A stretch of DNA of 64,000 nucleotides from Conoideocrella luteorostrata (Eukaryota > Ascomycota > Sordariomycetes > Hypocreales > Clavicipitaceae), in contig JASWJB010000031.1 of assembly GCA_032433595.1 (NCBI GenBank), forward strand, positions 1 through 64,000, written 5' to 3'. Numbering within the stretch: the stretch's first letter is position 1; each line of letters opens with the position of its first letter. The notes below the pieces were generated by a model that had not been told where the DNA came from, made no database searches, and saw only the letters and a program-made list of their open reading frames with translations. Shown here one piece after another: positions 47,657-59,987 of this stretch. A program made the position numbers and the translations under genes.

Positions 47657-49123
47657 TCAATCAACCATCCCAGTCAGTCCTTTCGATCTCCACCGATCTT
47701 CGCACTTTGCCAGGCCGTCTGGGTACCGTTGCACGCCGGCGTTATTACAACGATGCCAATAAGTGCGGAGAATTTGACACTGATGCGTCGAGGAAGCATG
47801 CATACCCGCTAAATAAGCTGAGACAGCCACGTGAATGTAGTACATGGAGGATGGAGCCATGGCGGCAATCAATTGGCATGCTCTGTCTACGGCTGAAGCT
47901 AACGCTCTCATAGTTGTCGCCTCTGCCAAATCCAGCTGGGCTAGCACGCTGATTGCAGATGCGCAACGGTTCACATTGGCGGATAAACCCCAAGGTGATT
48001 CGTCAGAGTCAATCTTGGCAAGCTGCTCTATGGCCGTGACACAGCTAGTTACAGCGTCAGTCGCGACTCGACCACTGGCTACCCAGCTGAACAGGTCGAA
48101 GCTGTCTGATGAGCAGCCAACGACCTGGAAGAGTCTATGATCGACCGTCCGGCGATGCCAGTCATCAAATATTAGTCCCCGAGTGCCTCTCGCAATGGCG
48201 CCGAGCGTGTCAAACCAGACCAGCCTTGCCACGATCTCAGTAAGCCCGGTGACTGTGCGGGAAAGCGATTCTAGGGCAGCTGGATTCGGGCAGTGATAAT
48301 CGAGCAACGATTTGGCGCCGTGTAAGTGGCGTTGCCATTCTCCAAAGGGACTATCGCAGACCTCCAGGACTGCAAATGCAGCAATTCCTAGAAATGCGAA
48401 CGGGTTGCCGGCTTCCAGGGCCTCATTGAGACCTATCAAGGCTACAAGACGGTGTCGGGCCGTATCGATCGAGTCCCATACCTCTCCACTAAGCAGTGGG
48501 ACGCCTCTCCGTCCTTCGATACGGGCTTTCATTAGATCGTGGAGCTGAGAAATGAGACGAACGGCCTCAGCGGAGAGATACCGGCAATGCTCGCCAGCAG
48601 AATCATCATCAGACGAGATGATGTGCTGACAAAAAGCGACGAGACTGGTAATGAAGCTGTTCTGATCGGTAGCAGGCAAACCACGCAACTCCAAGACGGG
48701 GCTCTCCGTTTTGGCCGCCATGGCATTAGCCGTCGTGCCGTCAGTCGATGCTTGGTCTGGGTCTGGAGCCTCGGGGCTGCCCTCGACTATTACTCTAGAC
48801 CTGGATCCCCTAGGCGCTCGCTTCTGCACCCTGTTATTAGTGGTATTTGCCGACAATGACGCTGGAGCGGTTGGTGGGTCTTTGTCCCTGGCAGTCCGTT
48901 CAGCGGCCCAAATCACACGATGTGGGTAGCCACCGCAAGTGATATTGGCCTCGAGGCATTGCGTACACGATGGTCGGTTCAAGTCGCATTTGACGTCTCT
49001 CAGCTTGCAGCTGTGACAATCCCGGTCGCGGCGCATCCCCCGCGGCTTTCCGCGATTTTGTGGTTTGTGTTTCACGTCCTCCACCGGTGGCGCCATGCTT
49101 ACAGTGATGCCGGCATCAGGCAC
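47657..49123 (-). CDS. Zn2Cys6 transcription factor
   Basis: Single open frame of 488 aa. The zinc cluster begins near residue 36: CHSCKLRDVKCDLNRPSC, then TQCLEANITC. A basic, Ser/Thr-rich linker follows. The remainder (LEAGNPFAFLGIAAFAVLEV, HLHGAKSLLDYHC, EIVARLVWFDTLGAIARG) belongs to the fungal_trans_2 type of regulator (SPT/arginine-control-like architecture), in which a helical repeat region replaces the classical fungal_trans domain. It is upstream of and co-oriented with the second amidase, and divergent from the MFS permease, so control of amide uptake and hydrolysis is a reasonable guess but not shown. The ending is natural, with no frameshift. Confidence 0.88.
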   Translation of the reverse strand: MPDAGITVSMAPPVEDVKHKPQNRGKPRGMRRDRDCHSCKLRDVKCDLNRPSCTQCLEANITCGGYPHRVIWAAERTARDKDPPTAPASLSANTTNNRVQKRAPRGSRSRVIVEGSPEAPDPDQASTDGTTANAMAAKTESPVLELRGLPATDQNSFITSLVAFCQHIISSDDDSAGEHCRYLSAEAVRLISQLHDLMKARIEGRRGVPLLSGEVWDSIDTARHRLVALIGLNEALEAGNPFAFLGIAAFAVLEVCDSPFGEWQRHLHGAKSLLDYHCPNPAALESLSRTVTGLTEIVARLVWFDTLGAIARGTRGLIFDDWHRRTVDHRLFQVVGCSSDSFDLFSWVASGRVATDAVTSCVTAIEQLAKIDSDESPWGLSANVNRCASAISVLAQLDLAEATTMRALASAVDRACQLIAAMAPSSMYYIHVAVSAYLAGMHASSTHQCQILRTYWHRCNNAGVQRYPDGLAKCEDRWRSKGLTGMVD

Positions 49124-51046
49124 CGCCGGTGGGATTTGGAGAAGGTGTCAATGTTTCGACGCGGAGTGTTGGGATTTCGCTGCCGAAATAATAGCCGGGA
49201 CCGAGAGATACAGAGAGCAGCTATTGCTAAGCTTGAAGCTCCATGACTGCCGCCACGGGCGGGCGGTTGGCTGAGTGGTCAAGTGGTCGAGGTAGCAGCA
49301 GCAAATGCGCTCTCGTGTTTCTGGCGCTCTAGTGGCGAAACTTGATACGTTACTCGAAAGGGAAAGAGGACAAAGACCGAAAAAGAGTTGAGTGGCCGCG
49401 CGACTGGTTAAATAACAAGAATGCGGAGCACTCGATAATGGGTAAATGGGGGAGAAGGGGGGGGGGGCCGGTTATGATGATTTATGGCAGAGGCTAAATT
49501 GTAGCAAACATGCATGGCGCCACCGGTGAGAATAGAATAGACAGGATGGCTTTCAGCGGATGAAGTGACTGGGGAACGGCACTTGGCAGATGGGCGATTG
49601 GTCTGCTCCGCAATGTGGTAGAAACACCTCAACCTGCACTTAGGACAACAGTAGTCTCATGTACATCTACCTGCGTGCGATCGTCAAGGTTTGTTTTGGT
49701 GGTGCGCTGGATAGGATGCAATGCAATGCGACGTGTGCTTCGTATGTACATATTATATGAACAATCGGCTTGTGGACACTGCAATGCAGATAAGAAACCT
49801 TGTTGCTTGTTTGCTGCAGGGCTGTGGACATTGACCGACTGTGGCATACATCTGAAGAAGCTTATGGCGTGCTCTTTCCTTTATGCAACGAGTCATGGAA
49901 ACGTCTGGTCCTCGAGATAGAGAACATAGGCAGCTCGCGCGCGCCACGTCTTCATTCGTTCGCAGCCAGCTCTTAGTTATCGCTTTACCCCAGACTCCAA
50001 CTGACAGCCGGGCCAATTTGACGCCACAGGCTTCCAAGGCGCCACTCGACCAGGACCTTATCGAGCGAGCTCAACCGCTCAACGAATTAATCGGGTCGAG
50101 CCCCAGCAACCTTCGAATTTGACTCCTTCGGCTGCCACGCAACAACATCTTCAACTATAGCCAGATAGCGATGAAAATCACATCACTAGCTAGAAAATTA
50201 AAGGCTCTAAGACGCTATGTTAAATTCACTGCTTTATATTTCGAGGTTCGTATAACATTTAAAGAGGTTGAACAAGTGGATCCAACCCGGTTAAAATTGT
50301 CACCCACCTTGCCGCGCATCTGGCCCGACACTCTGGCACCTGGCGCATTGTTTGGTCTAAAGCTAAACTAACGGTTAGCGGCAGTTTAAGGCAAAGGATG
50401 CGCAACAGGTGACGGCGCGATAGCAAACGTAGTCATCTTCCGCCATCTGCATGCTTCGGCGAAAGGGCGCAGGCAAGCGAGGTGCATTGTGGAGTTGAAA
50501 ACAGGCTTCGCGTGCTGATGGTAACCCCTGCATATCGTGTCGTATCTGCGTATGTCTGGAATCATTGTTCGGCGACCACAATTGTTGCTGCTGTGATGTC
50601 TGATAGTATTCTCGTCATGGGCTGTTTGGCCATCTGGTGCAACGGTACGGACAGCTTGTCCCTGGGTCCTCGCTCACGGCACCTGCAGCAGCTGTCAGAC
50701 GCCGCTACCCAGCGGGGCAGGGCTTGCACTTGCCCTGATCTGGACCGCCACCCGCCTACGGCAGCTCTAGAAACGAGAAGTACTTTATGGCACGCAGCTC
50801 CAGCCCAGCCCAAATTGTGCTTGATGAGGGTTCAATCTGTCGCATCGCGGAGCTTCCAGGCATATATATTCGTTTTCGTCGCCGCACCTCCTGGAAGGTG
50901 GAAAGTTTCATTGCTCCACCCGGATAATAGCTCACCATTGCGGAGATGCACTCTCCGCTGCAGTGATCAAATCGACTCCCCATCCAACTCCGCCTTCGGC
51001 CCGTCAACATCACGTCCACGATTCACCGGACGCACCCGCACTCGAG
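49124..51046. other. Long divergent intergenic region
   Basis: 1.9 kb between the regulator and the MFS permease. It holds a poly-G tract near 49456-49468 and several frames without domains (for example 50482-51201 on the plus strand). No tRNA or gene is supported. Confidence 0.6.
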
Positions 51047-52719
51047 ATGGGTTCCTCAAGGTTCCGACAGTACTTCCATGTGGAGTATCAACCTGGGGAG
51101 CGGAAGCTCATCCAGAAAATCGACTTTTTTATTCTCACTTTTTGCTGCCTCAGCTACTTGGTCAACTATGTACGGCCCCATCCCTGCCATCGCGTCCTTG
51201 ATGAGTTCCTCAGCTTGCTGACCCGCGCTTCGCCGAGGTAGCTCGATAGAAGCAACCTCGCCAATGCCTACGTATCTGGCATGAAAGAGGATCTGAATTT
51301 TCGGGGCAATCAACTCAATGAAATTAACACATGTTTCACCGTTGGGTAAGACCGAAAACCACTCTGGGGTTATTCCGCGTATGTGTTCTGCTAATACACT
51401 AGAACAGTTATGTGCTGGGCCAAGTGCCGTCAAACCTTTCACTTCATTACATCAAACCTCGATATTGGTTCCCTAGTATGATGATTCTATGGGGCGGTCT
51501 TACCATGGTCACTGCTTCGGTACACAACCCCCAATCTATTATGGCTATCCGATTTTTCCAAGGCATCTGTGAAGCGTCCACCTTTGTTGGAACACACTAT
51601 ATCCTCGGCGCATGGTACACAGAGCGTGAGTTGGGGAAGCGCAGTGGAATTTTCACTTCATCGGGTTTAGCAGGCACCCTCATCGGCGGCTTTATCCAAT
51701 CCGGAATTCACGAGAGCCTCAACGGTCGCCTTGGCCTAACCGGCTGGAGGTGGCTATTCATCATCGATGGCCTGCTTACCGTGCCCATTGCTATTTACGG
51801 CATCATCTTCTTCCCCGACACTCCGCAGACTACCACAGCATTCTACTTGACGAAAGAGGAGAAGGAGCTCGCCACGGCCCGGGTACCTGAGATTCCTGAG
51901 CAATCGCCCATCACCTTCAAGTTCCTCAAGAAAGTCCTTTCTTCATGGTATTGGTGGGGGTTTGTCGGTCTATGGTGTTTAGCGGGCGAACTTGAGAGTT
52001 TCAGTTCAAACTCACTGCTTGCGTTGTTCTTGCAGAGTCATCCCACGCACAAGTATACAGTTCCTCAGAAAAACAACTACCCGACCGGTGTCCCTGCTGT
52101 GGGCATCGTGTCGACCCTCTTCTGGGCTGCTCTAACCGACTTCCTGGGTGGCAAGAGATACCTCGTTGGATATTTTATTGGTGTCACGAGCATAGCTACC
52201 TCAATCATGATCTTGGTTTCGTCTCAAGATCCCACCAATCCACACTCCACCACAGTCACCATGGCGGCATACTACTGGGCTGGCTCAGGTAAAATATTTC
52301 CCCGAATTGTATTAATAAATAGTACGTACTAACAATCGCAGTATACGCATGCCAAGCAACTTTTTTTGCATGGTGCAATGATGCCATGCGATACGAACAA
52401 GCCACCTTTCGCGGCGTCGTACTTGCAGGCATGAATCTCGGCAACAACGCTGTTAATGCCTGGTGGAGCATCGTATTCTACGGAGCATCCATGGCGCCAT
52501 GGTTTATTGTGAGTCTTATATTAGCCGCTGATTATTCTGTCGACTGTTGATAGGCTGACAGCTGGTTTCACTCTATCTTAGCGAGGCATGTGGGCCATGA
52601 TTGCTTGTTCAATTGCACTTATCGTTTGGACTGGTGGGCTCTCCTGGCTGGACCACAGGAACAAGAAGACGCTGGTTGCGGAGGTTCATCGTGCTGATTC
52701 CAAGCTTGGGGAAAGTTGA
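51047..52719 (+). CDS. MFS permease, allantoate/nicotinate (anion:cation symporter) type
   Basis: Exons 51047-51169, 51242-51345, 51408-52288, 52342-52508 and 52582-52719 give 470 aa. The family marks are [36 protein letters not shown] in exon 2, [45 protein letters not shown] and the late [20 protein letters not shown]. About twelve hydrophobic spans are present. DAL5/TNA1-type carriers import allantoate, nicotinate, biotin precursors or related organic anions across the plasma membrane. The substrate here is unknown, but the neighbouring regulator and amidase would fit uptake of a nitrogenous compound. Intron 1 is easy to miss because the frame stays open across it for some distance. The protein is slightly short at the C-terminus, but complete. 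Confidence 0.9.
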
Positions 52720-53362
52720 GATGCAACACATGATGTGTTTTCCAAACGACAAATCTTTTCAGTTAATATATGTTCCAATTTCTTTTCCATGTCCCTCATG
52801 GACTTACATTATAATGGAAAAACTCATTAAATGCTGGCTATACCCTGTCGGAGAACATTGACCAACAGTATCATGTTTTAACGTAAATATTATAGCAGGT
52901 TTCTCCGACTTCCTTGGCGCCGCTGTAGGGTCGAAGTTATTGTTCTTGGCCCTAGTAAACGAACAAACCTAAACTTTCTGCTTACCATGCCACTTGAAGG
53001 AGTAACTCGTGGAAATGAGGTTGCTATTGATGATGGTTCTTCAGGAAGTCAATCGTCGAGCCGCTATACAGTTTCTCGAGGACTACATAGACCAAGAAGG
53101 AATACCAATGATCACTGACGAGTCAAACGTTATCGAGGAAAGAGATTACTCGAAATGATCCACTATTTCTAACCCACGATTCGGACAAAAGACACGAAGT
53201 ATGGCATCGAAATCATATCTCCAGTTTTTGTTTCCAACGTCGGGAAACTGGACTTTTGATTGCATTGGAGCTTGGAAAGACGATTTTTGGTTCGCACTGA
53301 GCGCGATTGGCTATTGTTCCGGTTGACCTACTTCCAAAATTATATCTCTCACAGGCCATATC
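52720..53362. other. Convergent intergenic region
   Basis: About 0.65 kb between the MFS permease and the XlnR-related gene. Short frames only; nothing recognisable. Confidence 0.55.
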
Positions 53363-56300
53363 CTATAAAGCTAGGCCTTTTGCACCCTTTGTCCACCTGT
53401 ACAGTGACAACGCTCGACGCCTTGCTCTGTGCTCCTCCCAATCTGTAGGCCCTGACCCTCGTACACTGTACAGTGTCGACCGAACGACCTTGCGAAAGTT
53501 TTTCTGCTTCAATTAGAATCACGAGGTATACAATATAAACGTAGAAAGATGTCGTGGAAAGACGGGAAGGCATACCTGAAACTCTGTATTTAATGTGACA
53601 ACGCATACCTCGTGAGCTCGAATGATGTTTTCACACGCCTGCTCCACAGACTCGTTGGGCCCCAGCTGAGGCATTCTATCGGCAAAGAGAAGAAGGATGA
53701 AGCTGCCCTGGAGTAGGTATATGCCAAAGAGATAGGACATGAATGTGAGCTCGGGATCAATGGTGAGGATCGTCGAGATACACTGCGATGCCGAAATCGC
53801 ATGTGATGCACACTCTGTAAAACGCTTCGAAGTGATCCAGTCATCGCCATCATCCAACATGGAAATGGCATCCCATTTGCCGTGCAAGAGAACATGGAGG
53901 ACGTGCAGGATGTGAGTACTGTATGCTTTTACTAGTCTTACTCTTGACTGATCTGCTTCGTATGAGGCTGGGGAAGCATGCGTGCTGGAGCCTGGATTTG
54001 GAGACTCGCTCAACAAGTCCCGGACAGCTTGGCCAGGGATTTGAAAGGCACTAGGTGTAGGCACAGCGGCAGAAACGGGATCACGGCCAAGCACGCTGAG
54101 ACTTAACTCGTAGGCTGACAAGAGCCCTTGCACAACGGATACAGAGTACGCATCATCTTGGTGACCCAGCCGGAGGTGCCGACGTCGATGGTGAATTTCG
54201 ATAATATCTCCAAGTATGGCCATTAGCGGCAGGAAGTATTCGAGATAGCCGGTTCCGGTGGCAATTACGGGTGGACCAATAATTCTGGGAGGTAGGTCCC
54301 TAGGTGGTATTGCATCCAAATTCTCCCACACACTGTCCGGTAAAGGGACTATGCTGCATTAGCAAACCACGCAAGTCGTCTTCAATCGTCAATATCATCC
54401 AAGACGTACCATAAACCTCGCAGTAGGAATCCGGCATGGAAAGAACGGTGTTGAAGGACAGGCTCAAATGCCGATCGAGGCTGTACAACAGCCAAAACAC
54501 GCGTCTCCTCTCCTCTCGGCGCTCGAACTCGATGAATGTCACGTCTGACCGGTCCCTGTGGCACGAGCACAAGGGATTGGCACATGGCGAAACTGAAGCT
54601 GGGCATCGTTCATCTTCTCTGTTCAACTGCAGTGCCAAAGTTAATCGAACTGCCTTTGACCACCACTTGTAACAGTCAGACTTGAAATCGCTTCCCGAAA
54701 CTGCGATTGAGAGAAGAATGAACGTGAGGACGTCGTCCACCCCGCCTGCAGGCTCGTTTGCGGCCGTAGTATTGGGAACTGATGCGGTGTTGCTCCATCC
54801 TGGGATAGGAACTTCATTCTCAACTCTCAGACCACCTGAAGAGCCATCAGCTTAAGAACAAAGTAAAATAAATAAATAAACACCATTTGATGGGGGCAGG
54901 GATTGCAAACCATGTATTCGCCTCCACCGATCTGGATCTCTATCTGAAGTCAAAGACGTGGCGAGGTCATACAAATCATTCACTACCTTTGCACGGGTGC
55001 CAGGCACGTGGAGAAGCATAACATCTGCTGTCTGCGCCACACACCATAGAATTGTGGCAAGCAGAGCCGGCGTGGTATATCTAGGGCTTGTCGGGTGCAA
55101 TATCGACTTTCTCCGAAATATGCGTGTCAGGATATACGGTGATGCTCCACGAAAGAGCGAACTGCCGGGGTCAGTGAGAAATATGTCTAATAATTCGCAT
55201 GCCACGGAAGCCGGAAGTATATTACGGATATATGGCAGAACAGGGTCAAGGAATCTGTAGCAACAGTCTTCCGTCGGAGCCTTCTGAAGCAGGTCCGGCG
55301 ATAGGCCATCAGGAACTGGAGCGACATGACTAAAAGGATCCCGAAGAACTTCGTTGCTGGCAGCGGATCTGAACGATGCACGATTTGGACGACTCCTTCC
55401 ATAATCGTATGATCCACTGGCATTGGCTGGGGAAGGATATCCGGCACTTTCGTCAGAAATGAGGGCTTCGGAATCAGCTACCGGCCCGTCTAAGAATGCA
55501 ACCGATGATGTTGTCGTGCGATGGCGGTAGGACTGCGACTCAGGTCGCGCATGTTTGTGCAAGCCAGATTGAATAAGCGAAGGGACGGTCATCGAGTTAG
55601 ATATCCGCCGTCTCTTCTCGGGCGGTCGGTTGCCGTGCGAGGTCGGAGCCACCGGCATTCCAAGATATTGGTTTGTGTCCATAGCTGGACTATTGGAAGC
55701 CGGAGACTCACTCGCATACTCTGATCTAGCTACAGCAGGTGGCAACGACTTACTGTCATCTACGGCGGACTTGGAAGACGGCGAGGCCGATGGAGGTGAT
55801 GTGTGTGCGGCGAGACCATCATCGCGAGTGCTGCCTGCTTGTGATAAGGAGCGTTGGGATCCAGAGGCGTGTTTTGTAGATGTCGAGGCCGGCATACGCC
55901 CTCTCTTCTTCACCTCTCTATTGTATCGACATATGTAACCATAGTCTTGAGTGAGATGAGCATACAAGTCAGCCAATTAGGGTTTAATGATACAGGCAGG
56001 CAGGAATTACAAAGCTGACGACGAGAGAGCTTATGACACGCTTGAAGGATAGCGGCAAGGTACGGGTTATGATAATATAGTCAATCCGTCACACTTGATT
56101 TGCCCACGAATGGAACGGAAAAAAGGGCAAGAACCTGCCGTGGGGCTCAAGTAGATCAAAGTGTATCAAAAAGTACAAGAAGGCATTCAACTCACCTTGA
56201 CACCGACGACAGGGCCTAAGAAACCGTCATCAGGTTAGCCTGTTTGACTGGAAGAAGATGATATGGGTGATGTCGATATATGGGGTGGTTGGTGACTTAC

Positions 56301-56485
56301 AATTCGCCGTCACATCGTGTTCTCGAGGTACTGCACTTGTCGCAAGCCCTTCTGGTACGTTTCCGTGGTCTCGCGTGCTCCTGCTGCAGAAGCTCATCGG
56401 GGGATTGGTTCCCATCCTCTCTGGATTCCAGCATGAGATCCTGAGTCTCACTGTCAGCCGGCGACATGTCGAGTGGCTTGGGCAT
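53363..56485 (-). CDS. XlnR/Xyr1-related Zn2Cys6 transcription factor
   Basis: Exons 56485-56301, 56215-56196, 55945-54884, 54835-54410, 54348-53576 and 53503-53363 give 868 aa, close to XlnR length. The zinc cluster is spread over three exons, one of only 20 bp: RRACDKCSTSRTRCDGEL, then PCRRCQ, then DYGYIC, followed by KKRG. The middle contains PLPDSVWENLDAIPPRDLPP and EYFLPLMAILGDIIEIHHRR. The last exon encodes KNFRKVVRSTLYSVRGSG and ends RALSLYRWTKGAKGLAL, the conserved XlnR C-terminus. XlnR family members activate xylanase, cellulase and pentose-catabolism genes. The zinc cluster differs from XlnR itself (CDQCNQLRTKCDG), so this is probably a paralogue such as CLR-4 rather than the XlnR orthologue. 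No CAZyme gene lies in the window. Confidence 0.87.
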
Positions 56486-56854
56486 GTCGGCGGTCCTGGA
56501 GGCCGGCGATTGGGGCAGATGGCAAATTAAACAAATATGGGGAATGAATGGGTGGCAGAAAGGGCCAGTCGGCTCGCCGGCGGATGTGCAAAACTTGGTG
56601 CGTCGAGTAAGATGCACTGATTCTTCGCCGTCGCGCGCATGGACAGTATCGTACAATGGAATTCTAGCCAGGAAGACTGGGGCTGGTAAGAGGTCTCGTC
56701 GATCGGCCAGGTTCAAGTGGTTGGAGTCCCGACGGCTCGCCTGACTATTTTGATGACGACGAGGTGAGCTGTGCGTGCCGCCTGGCTGGCGAGGACCATA
56801 TGCCGTCGGTGGGGCGGCGAGAGATCATTGGATAGAAGAAGCGCCGTCTCACTG

Positions 56855-57004
56855 CACTGCAATATTGGCCACCAGGCACGTACGTAGGTATATACTGCTA
56901 TACTCCGAGCTGGTCAGTTGGTGGGGCGGGCATACGGAGATATTTCACTGCAATTTTGGCCACTAGCGGAGGCATGTAGGTACATACTGCTATACTCCGA
57001 GCTG
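56855..57004. repeat. Diverged 58-bp direct repeat
   Basis: Copies at 56855-56912 and 56946-57004 both run from CACTGCAAT(A/T)TTGGCCAC to ACTGCTATACTCCGAGCTG. They differ mainly in the middle. The repeat lies in the upstream region of the XlnR-related gene. Confidence 0.8.
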
Positions 57005-57025
57005 CCTAATACAGATGAGCCTCTG

Positions 57026-57026
<1 letters not shown>

Positions 57027-57058
<32 letters not shown>

Positions 57059-57075
57059 ACTGATGATGATGATGA
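57027..57075. repeat. CTG trinucleotide tract followed by GAT repeats
   Basis: About ten and a half CTG units (57027-57058) are followed by four to five TGA/GAT units. A simple microsatellite in non-coding DNA, about 550 bp upstream of the XlnR-related start. Confidence 0.85.
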
Positions 57076-59431
57076 CATAAGAATGCACCCATCGTTGCGG
57101 GTAACACCTCCTGGAGTTTCAGAAGCAGTCCTCCTCCGACAACCCCATCAGCTGTCAGGACGTCAAACGCGGCTGCCCGTATCGTCGCAAAAATCAAGCT
57201 GGTGGCTGGTGGCTGGTGGCTGATGCCGCTGCTGGGAGAGGGAATAAGACCGCCGCTTTCCAATTCCAAGCCCGGTACAAAACCTAGCTAACTATCGATT
57301 ATTCGGCCTCGTAACCGGCGACCTAGCTGCGAAGAGCAGTAAAAGTTCAACCGAAGCCTCGGCTCTCGTACGTGGCATGCAGGACGAACCCCAAGCTCGC
57401 TCTCGCTGGCTGCAGAGAGGTACACACTGCGTCCCCACGCATGTAACCATGGTCGGCAACAAGACGACCAGACATCGACATAAACTCAGCCACTCGATGT
57501 CGGCCCTCCATTCCGACTCTGGCCGTGGCAAGTTTCGCAATCAATGATGAATTGATCTGTGTCGATGAGCCTCAATGCCGCCATCCACTGGTACTCATCC
57601 GCAGTAGGTGCAATTGTCGTCGTTGCACGTGGTGCTGGCATCTTATCAAGATTGCGCACCAGAGGTTAGCATTTCGTGCAACGGCTAATCGAAGACCGAC
57701 ATCTTCATGCACTGCTGAGCGCCAGACCTTCCCCGCTTCTCTCTTTGCGTATGGAGATGCACTCAAGCGACCAAGGCACCTGACATTAAGGGTCAAGCAT
57801 GCAGAGAATGGGACGCGACGATCCACGATCCAGCTCAACCGAAGTCATTATCCGACGGTGCTTTGCTTCGTGAGCTGCTCGAGGTTGTCAACAAGGCTGT
57901 CTGCTCCTCGTGATTCTACTTACCGTTTGTCTCCTCCATTACCGCATGTCCATTGCAAGTGAATTTTTTTAGTTTCATGTTCATTTTTATTTTTTAGGCT
58001 TCTGTTAGGACTGCAAGTTGAAGCCCCACGGCGCTGTCACTGATGAGACTCAACGGTACGATATTGTGTAGTGGGCCAAGTCGACCATGGCTCAGCAAGG
58101 TCTACGGAGTATTCCGTGGGTTGAGCCAAGTGTTGGGATTGTACTCCGTAGCAAGCTCAGCTCTTCTCGTCAAAATCAGAGACTCGAATCAGTCAGGTGT
58201 GAGATTGGCCATCTCCTGCACAGGACAACTTGGCTCATTGGTTTCGGCCTTGGGGAGATGGTTCTTCTGTGATTGCCTTTGGTGATGTGTATCGTCGACC
58301 GGCACGCAACTGTCGCGACGGTTACGAAACCATCTTACGACTTGGCAGGCAATTTGGACCTTGGTGCGGCTTTATTCTGTATGGTCGCTTCTCGCGATGA
58401 AAATTCGCCAACTCAATTCAGTTTGTATACTAGTTAGTTACGGTTGAGGCTTAATTTGAGTGCTGTTTACGGAAGATGGCCCTCTTGTGCAGTCCTGTAG
58501 GAGTCCCAATATAGCTAACTAGATGCTGGCTCTGAGAAATGTCCTGCCTCGAAATCCGTAACAGCTACTCCTTAGTTAGCGCTTACCCAATTACATCATG
58601 GCTCTACAAATCTGACTGTCCGGATCCCCCACAACCTCAGGCGGTAATAACCTATTGTGGTGGATTATCTGTCTATCCTCCATACCAACCGACGTCGGTT
58701 TGATTCCGAGAGAGATCCTTTGATGTCATTCGGCGGTCCACCACCAACAATGCAATTTCATCTGGTTAGAGATCTTCAACGTCTATGTGTGGCTCTGCCG
58801 AAAACCAAAACAGTAATACTGCTATTTTTACAATCCTTTCCTGATCCTTTGGACGGATGTCGCTTAATTCACCTTTCTTTTATCACGGCGTTGCATGGGA
58901 AACCTAGCTCAAATTTTGTCCAGCGGGTCTGCCAGAGCCCAACAGCTAAGACTTAATCTCGCCCATCTGTGATGTATGACGGCATGCTTTTTTAATTTCA
59001 GTTTGAAGGATTGTACAGAGTAAGACATCACTCAGCACGTAAGCATCGTCCGTGCATCAATGCCTCGCACGATCCATCGTCAACTGATCATCTTTCCTCC
59101 GAGTTGCCATTCGCATGCGCCAATATTCCTTCATGAACGGAGTCGAACATAGCAAGTTAAGATCGACAGTACAAGGCATTATACATTGTCAAGCTGATTT
59201 CATCTCAGCCTGGATCATAATCCCCGGCCGAAATAGGTCGCTTCGTCGTCATCATCACTCTGATAGTCTAGCATCGTGCGTCTCCAAAAAAAAAACTTAT
59301 AAGAAGGCTTGTCATCGGCCCAAAGATTGACTTGAGCTCAAATGCTTTCCACATCATAAAACAAATCATTGCGATTCACAACAGAGTCGCCCCAAATAAC
59401 CACCTGCTCGATTAGCCATCTCACAAGCAAC

Positions 59432-59987
59432 ATGCGTGTTTCTCAGACTCTCACCCTCAGCGCCTTGGTTCTAGCTACCGGCACCGTCGCCGACGGTTTC
59501 TGGCTGGCAAAGAACACTCTCAGCGGCATTGGCACCCGTGGTATCGGGGGCGGTGTTAAGCCTGGCGCCGGCTGGATGTACATCTTCGTCGATGACGTCC
59601 AGAACTGTGATCAGATTAGCCACGCCGGCTTGATCAACGGCTATAGTGATGTTAGCAAGCACCGCGGCATCCGAATCAAGTGGAAGGATCAGGGGGACAA
59701 GATCGAGAAGCTTGTGCCCCTCGAGGTCGAGTGGAACACCGACAAGGCTCATGCCAGTAAGTGCTACTCGGGGAAATCCTCTTCTTCTTCGGCTACTATG
59801 ATACTGATACTAATCGTGCACAGCTTGGTATGCCAATAGAGACGGTGCTGTTGTGGACACCAAGGGCAAGAAGCTGTTTACATGCAAGGCGGACACGACT
59901 AAACAGAAGAGGTGTAGTCTGCCTGCTGCTGGTCACGCCGAGGTTATCAGCATTATTCACTGCGACGGTCCCAAGCCGCCGCAGTAA
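59432..59987 (+). CDS. Small secreted protein of unknown function
   Basis: Exons 59432-59756 and 59824-59987 give 162 aa. The start MRVSQTLTLSALVLATGTVA is a clear signal peptide; the open frame extends upstream, but this Met fits best. The mature part is about 142 residues with four cysteines (NC, TC, RC, HC), one early and three late, plus a glycine-rich segment (SGIGTRGIGGGVKPGAG) and basic/acidic strands (RIKWKDQGDKIEKLVPLEVEW). I do not recognise the family. Small size, secretion and paired cysteines are the usual marks of effector-like or antimicrobial fungal proteins, but no function can be assigned. The promoter region is long and repeat-bearing. Confidence 0.8.

Larger units (their letters stand above)
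56486..59431. other. Long intergenic region with repeats
   Basis: 2.9 kb, the largest gap in the window. It holds a diverged 58-bp direct repeat (56855-57004), a CTG/GAT microsatellite (57027-57075) and TACTCCGTA motifs near 58103 and 58142. The frame 57525-57962 (plus) has Cys/Arg-rich sequence but no known domain. No gene is supported. Confidence 0.6.

Noticed and set aside
49255..49300. tRNA-like string (GGCTGAGTGGTCAAGTGG)
   Set aside because: Resembles a D-arm only; no matching anticodon or T-arm with GGTTCGA and no acceptor pairing.
50482..51201. 239-codon plus-strand open frame overlapping the 5' end of the MFS gene
   Set aside because: It runs through the MFS first exon and intron in another frame and has no domain.
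57525..57962. 145-codon Cys/Arg-rich plus-strand frame
   Set aside because: Cysteine spacing matches no zinc-cluster or secreted-protein pattern; no signal peptide or splice support.
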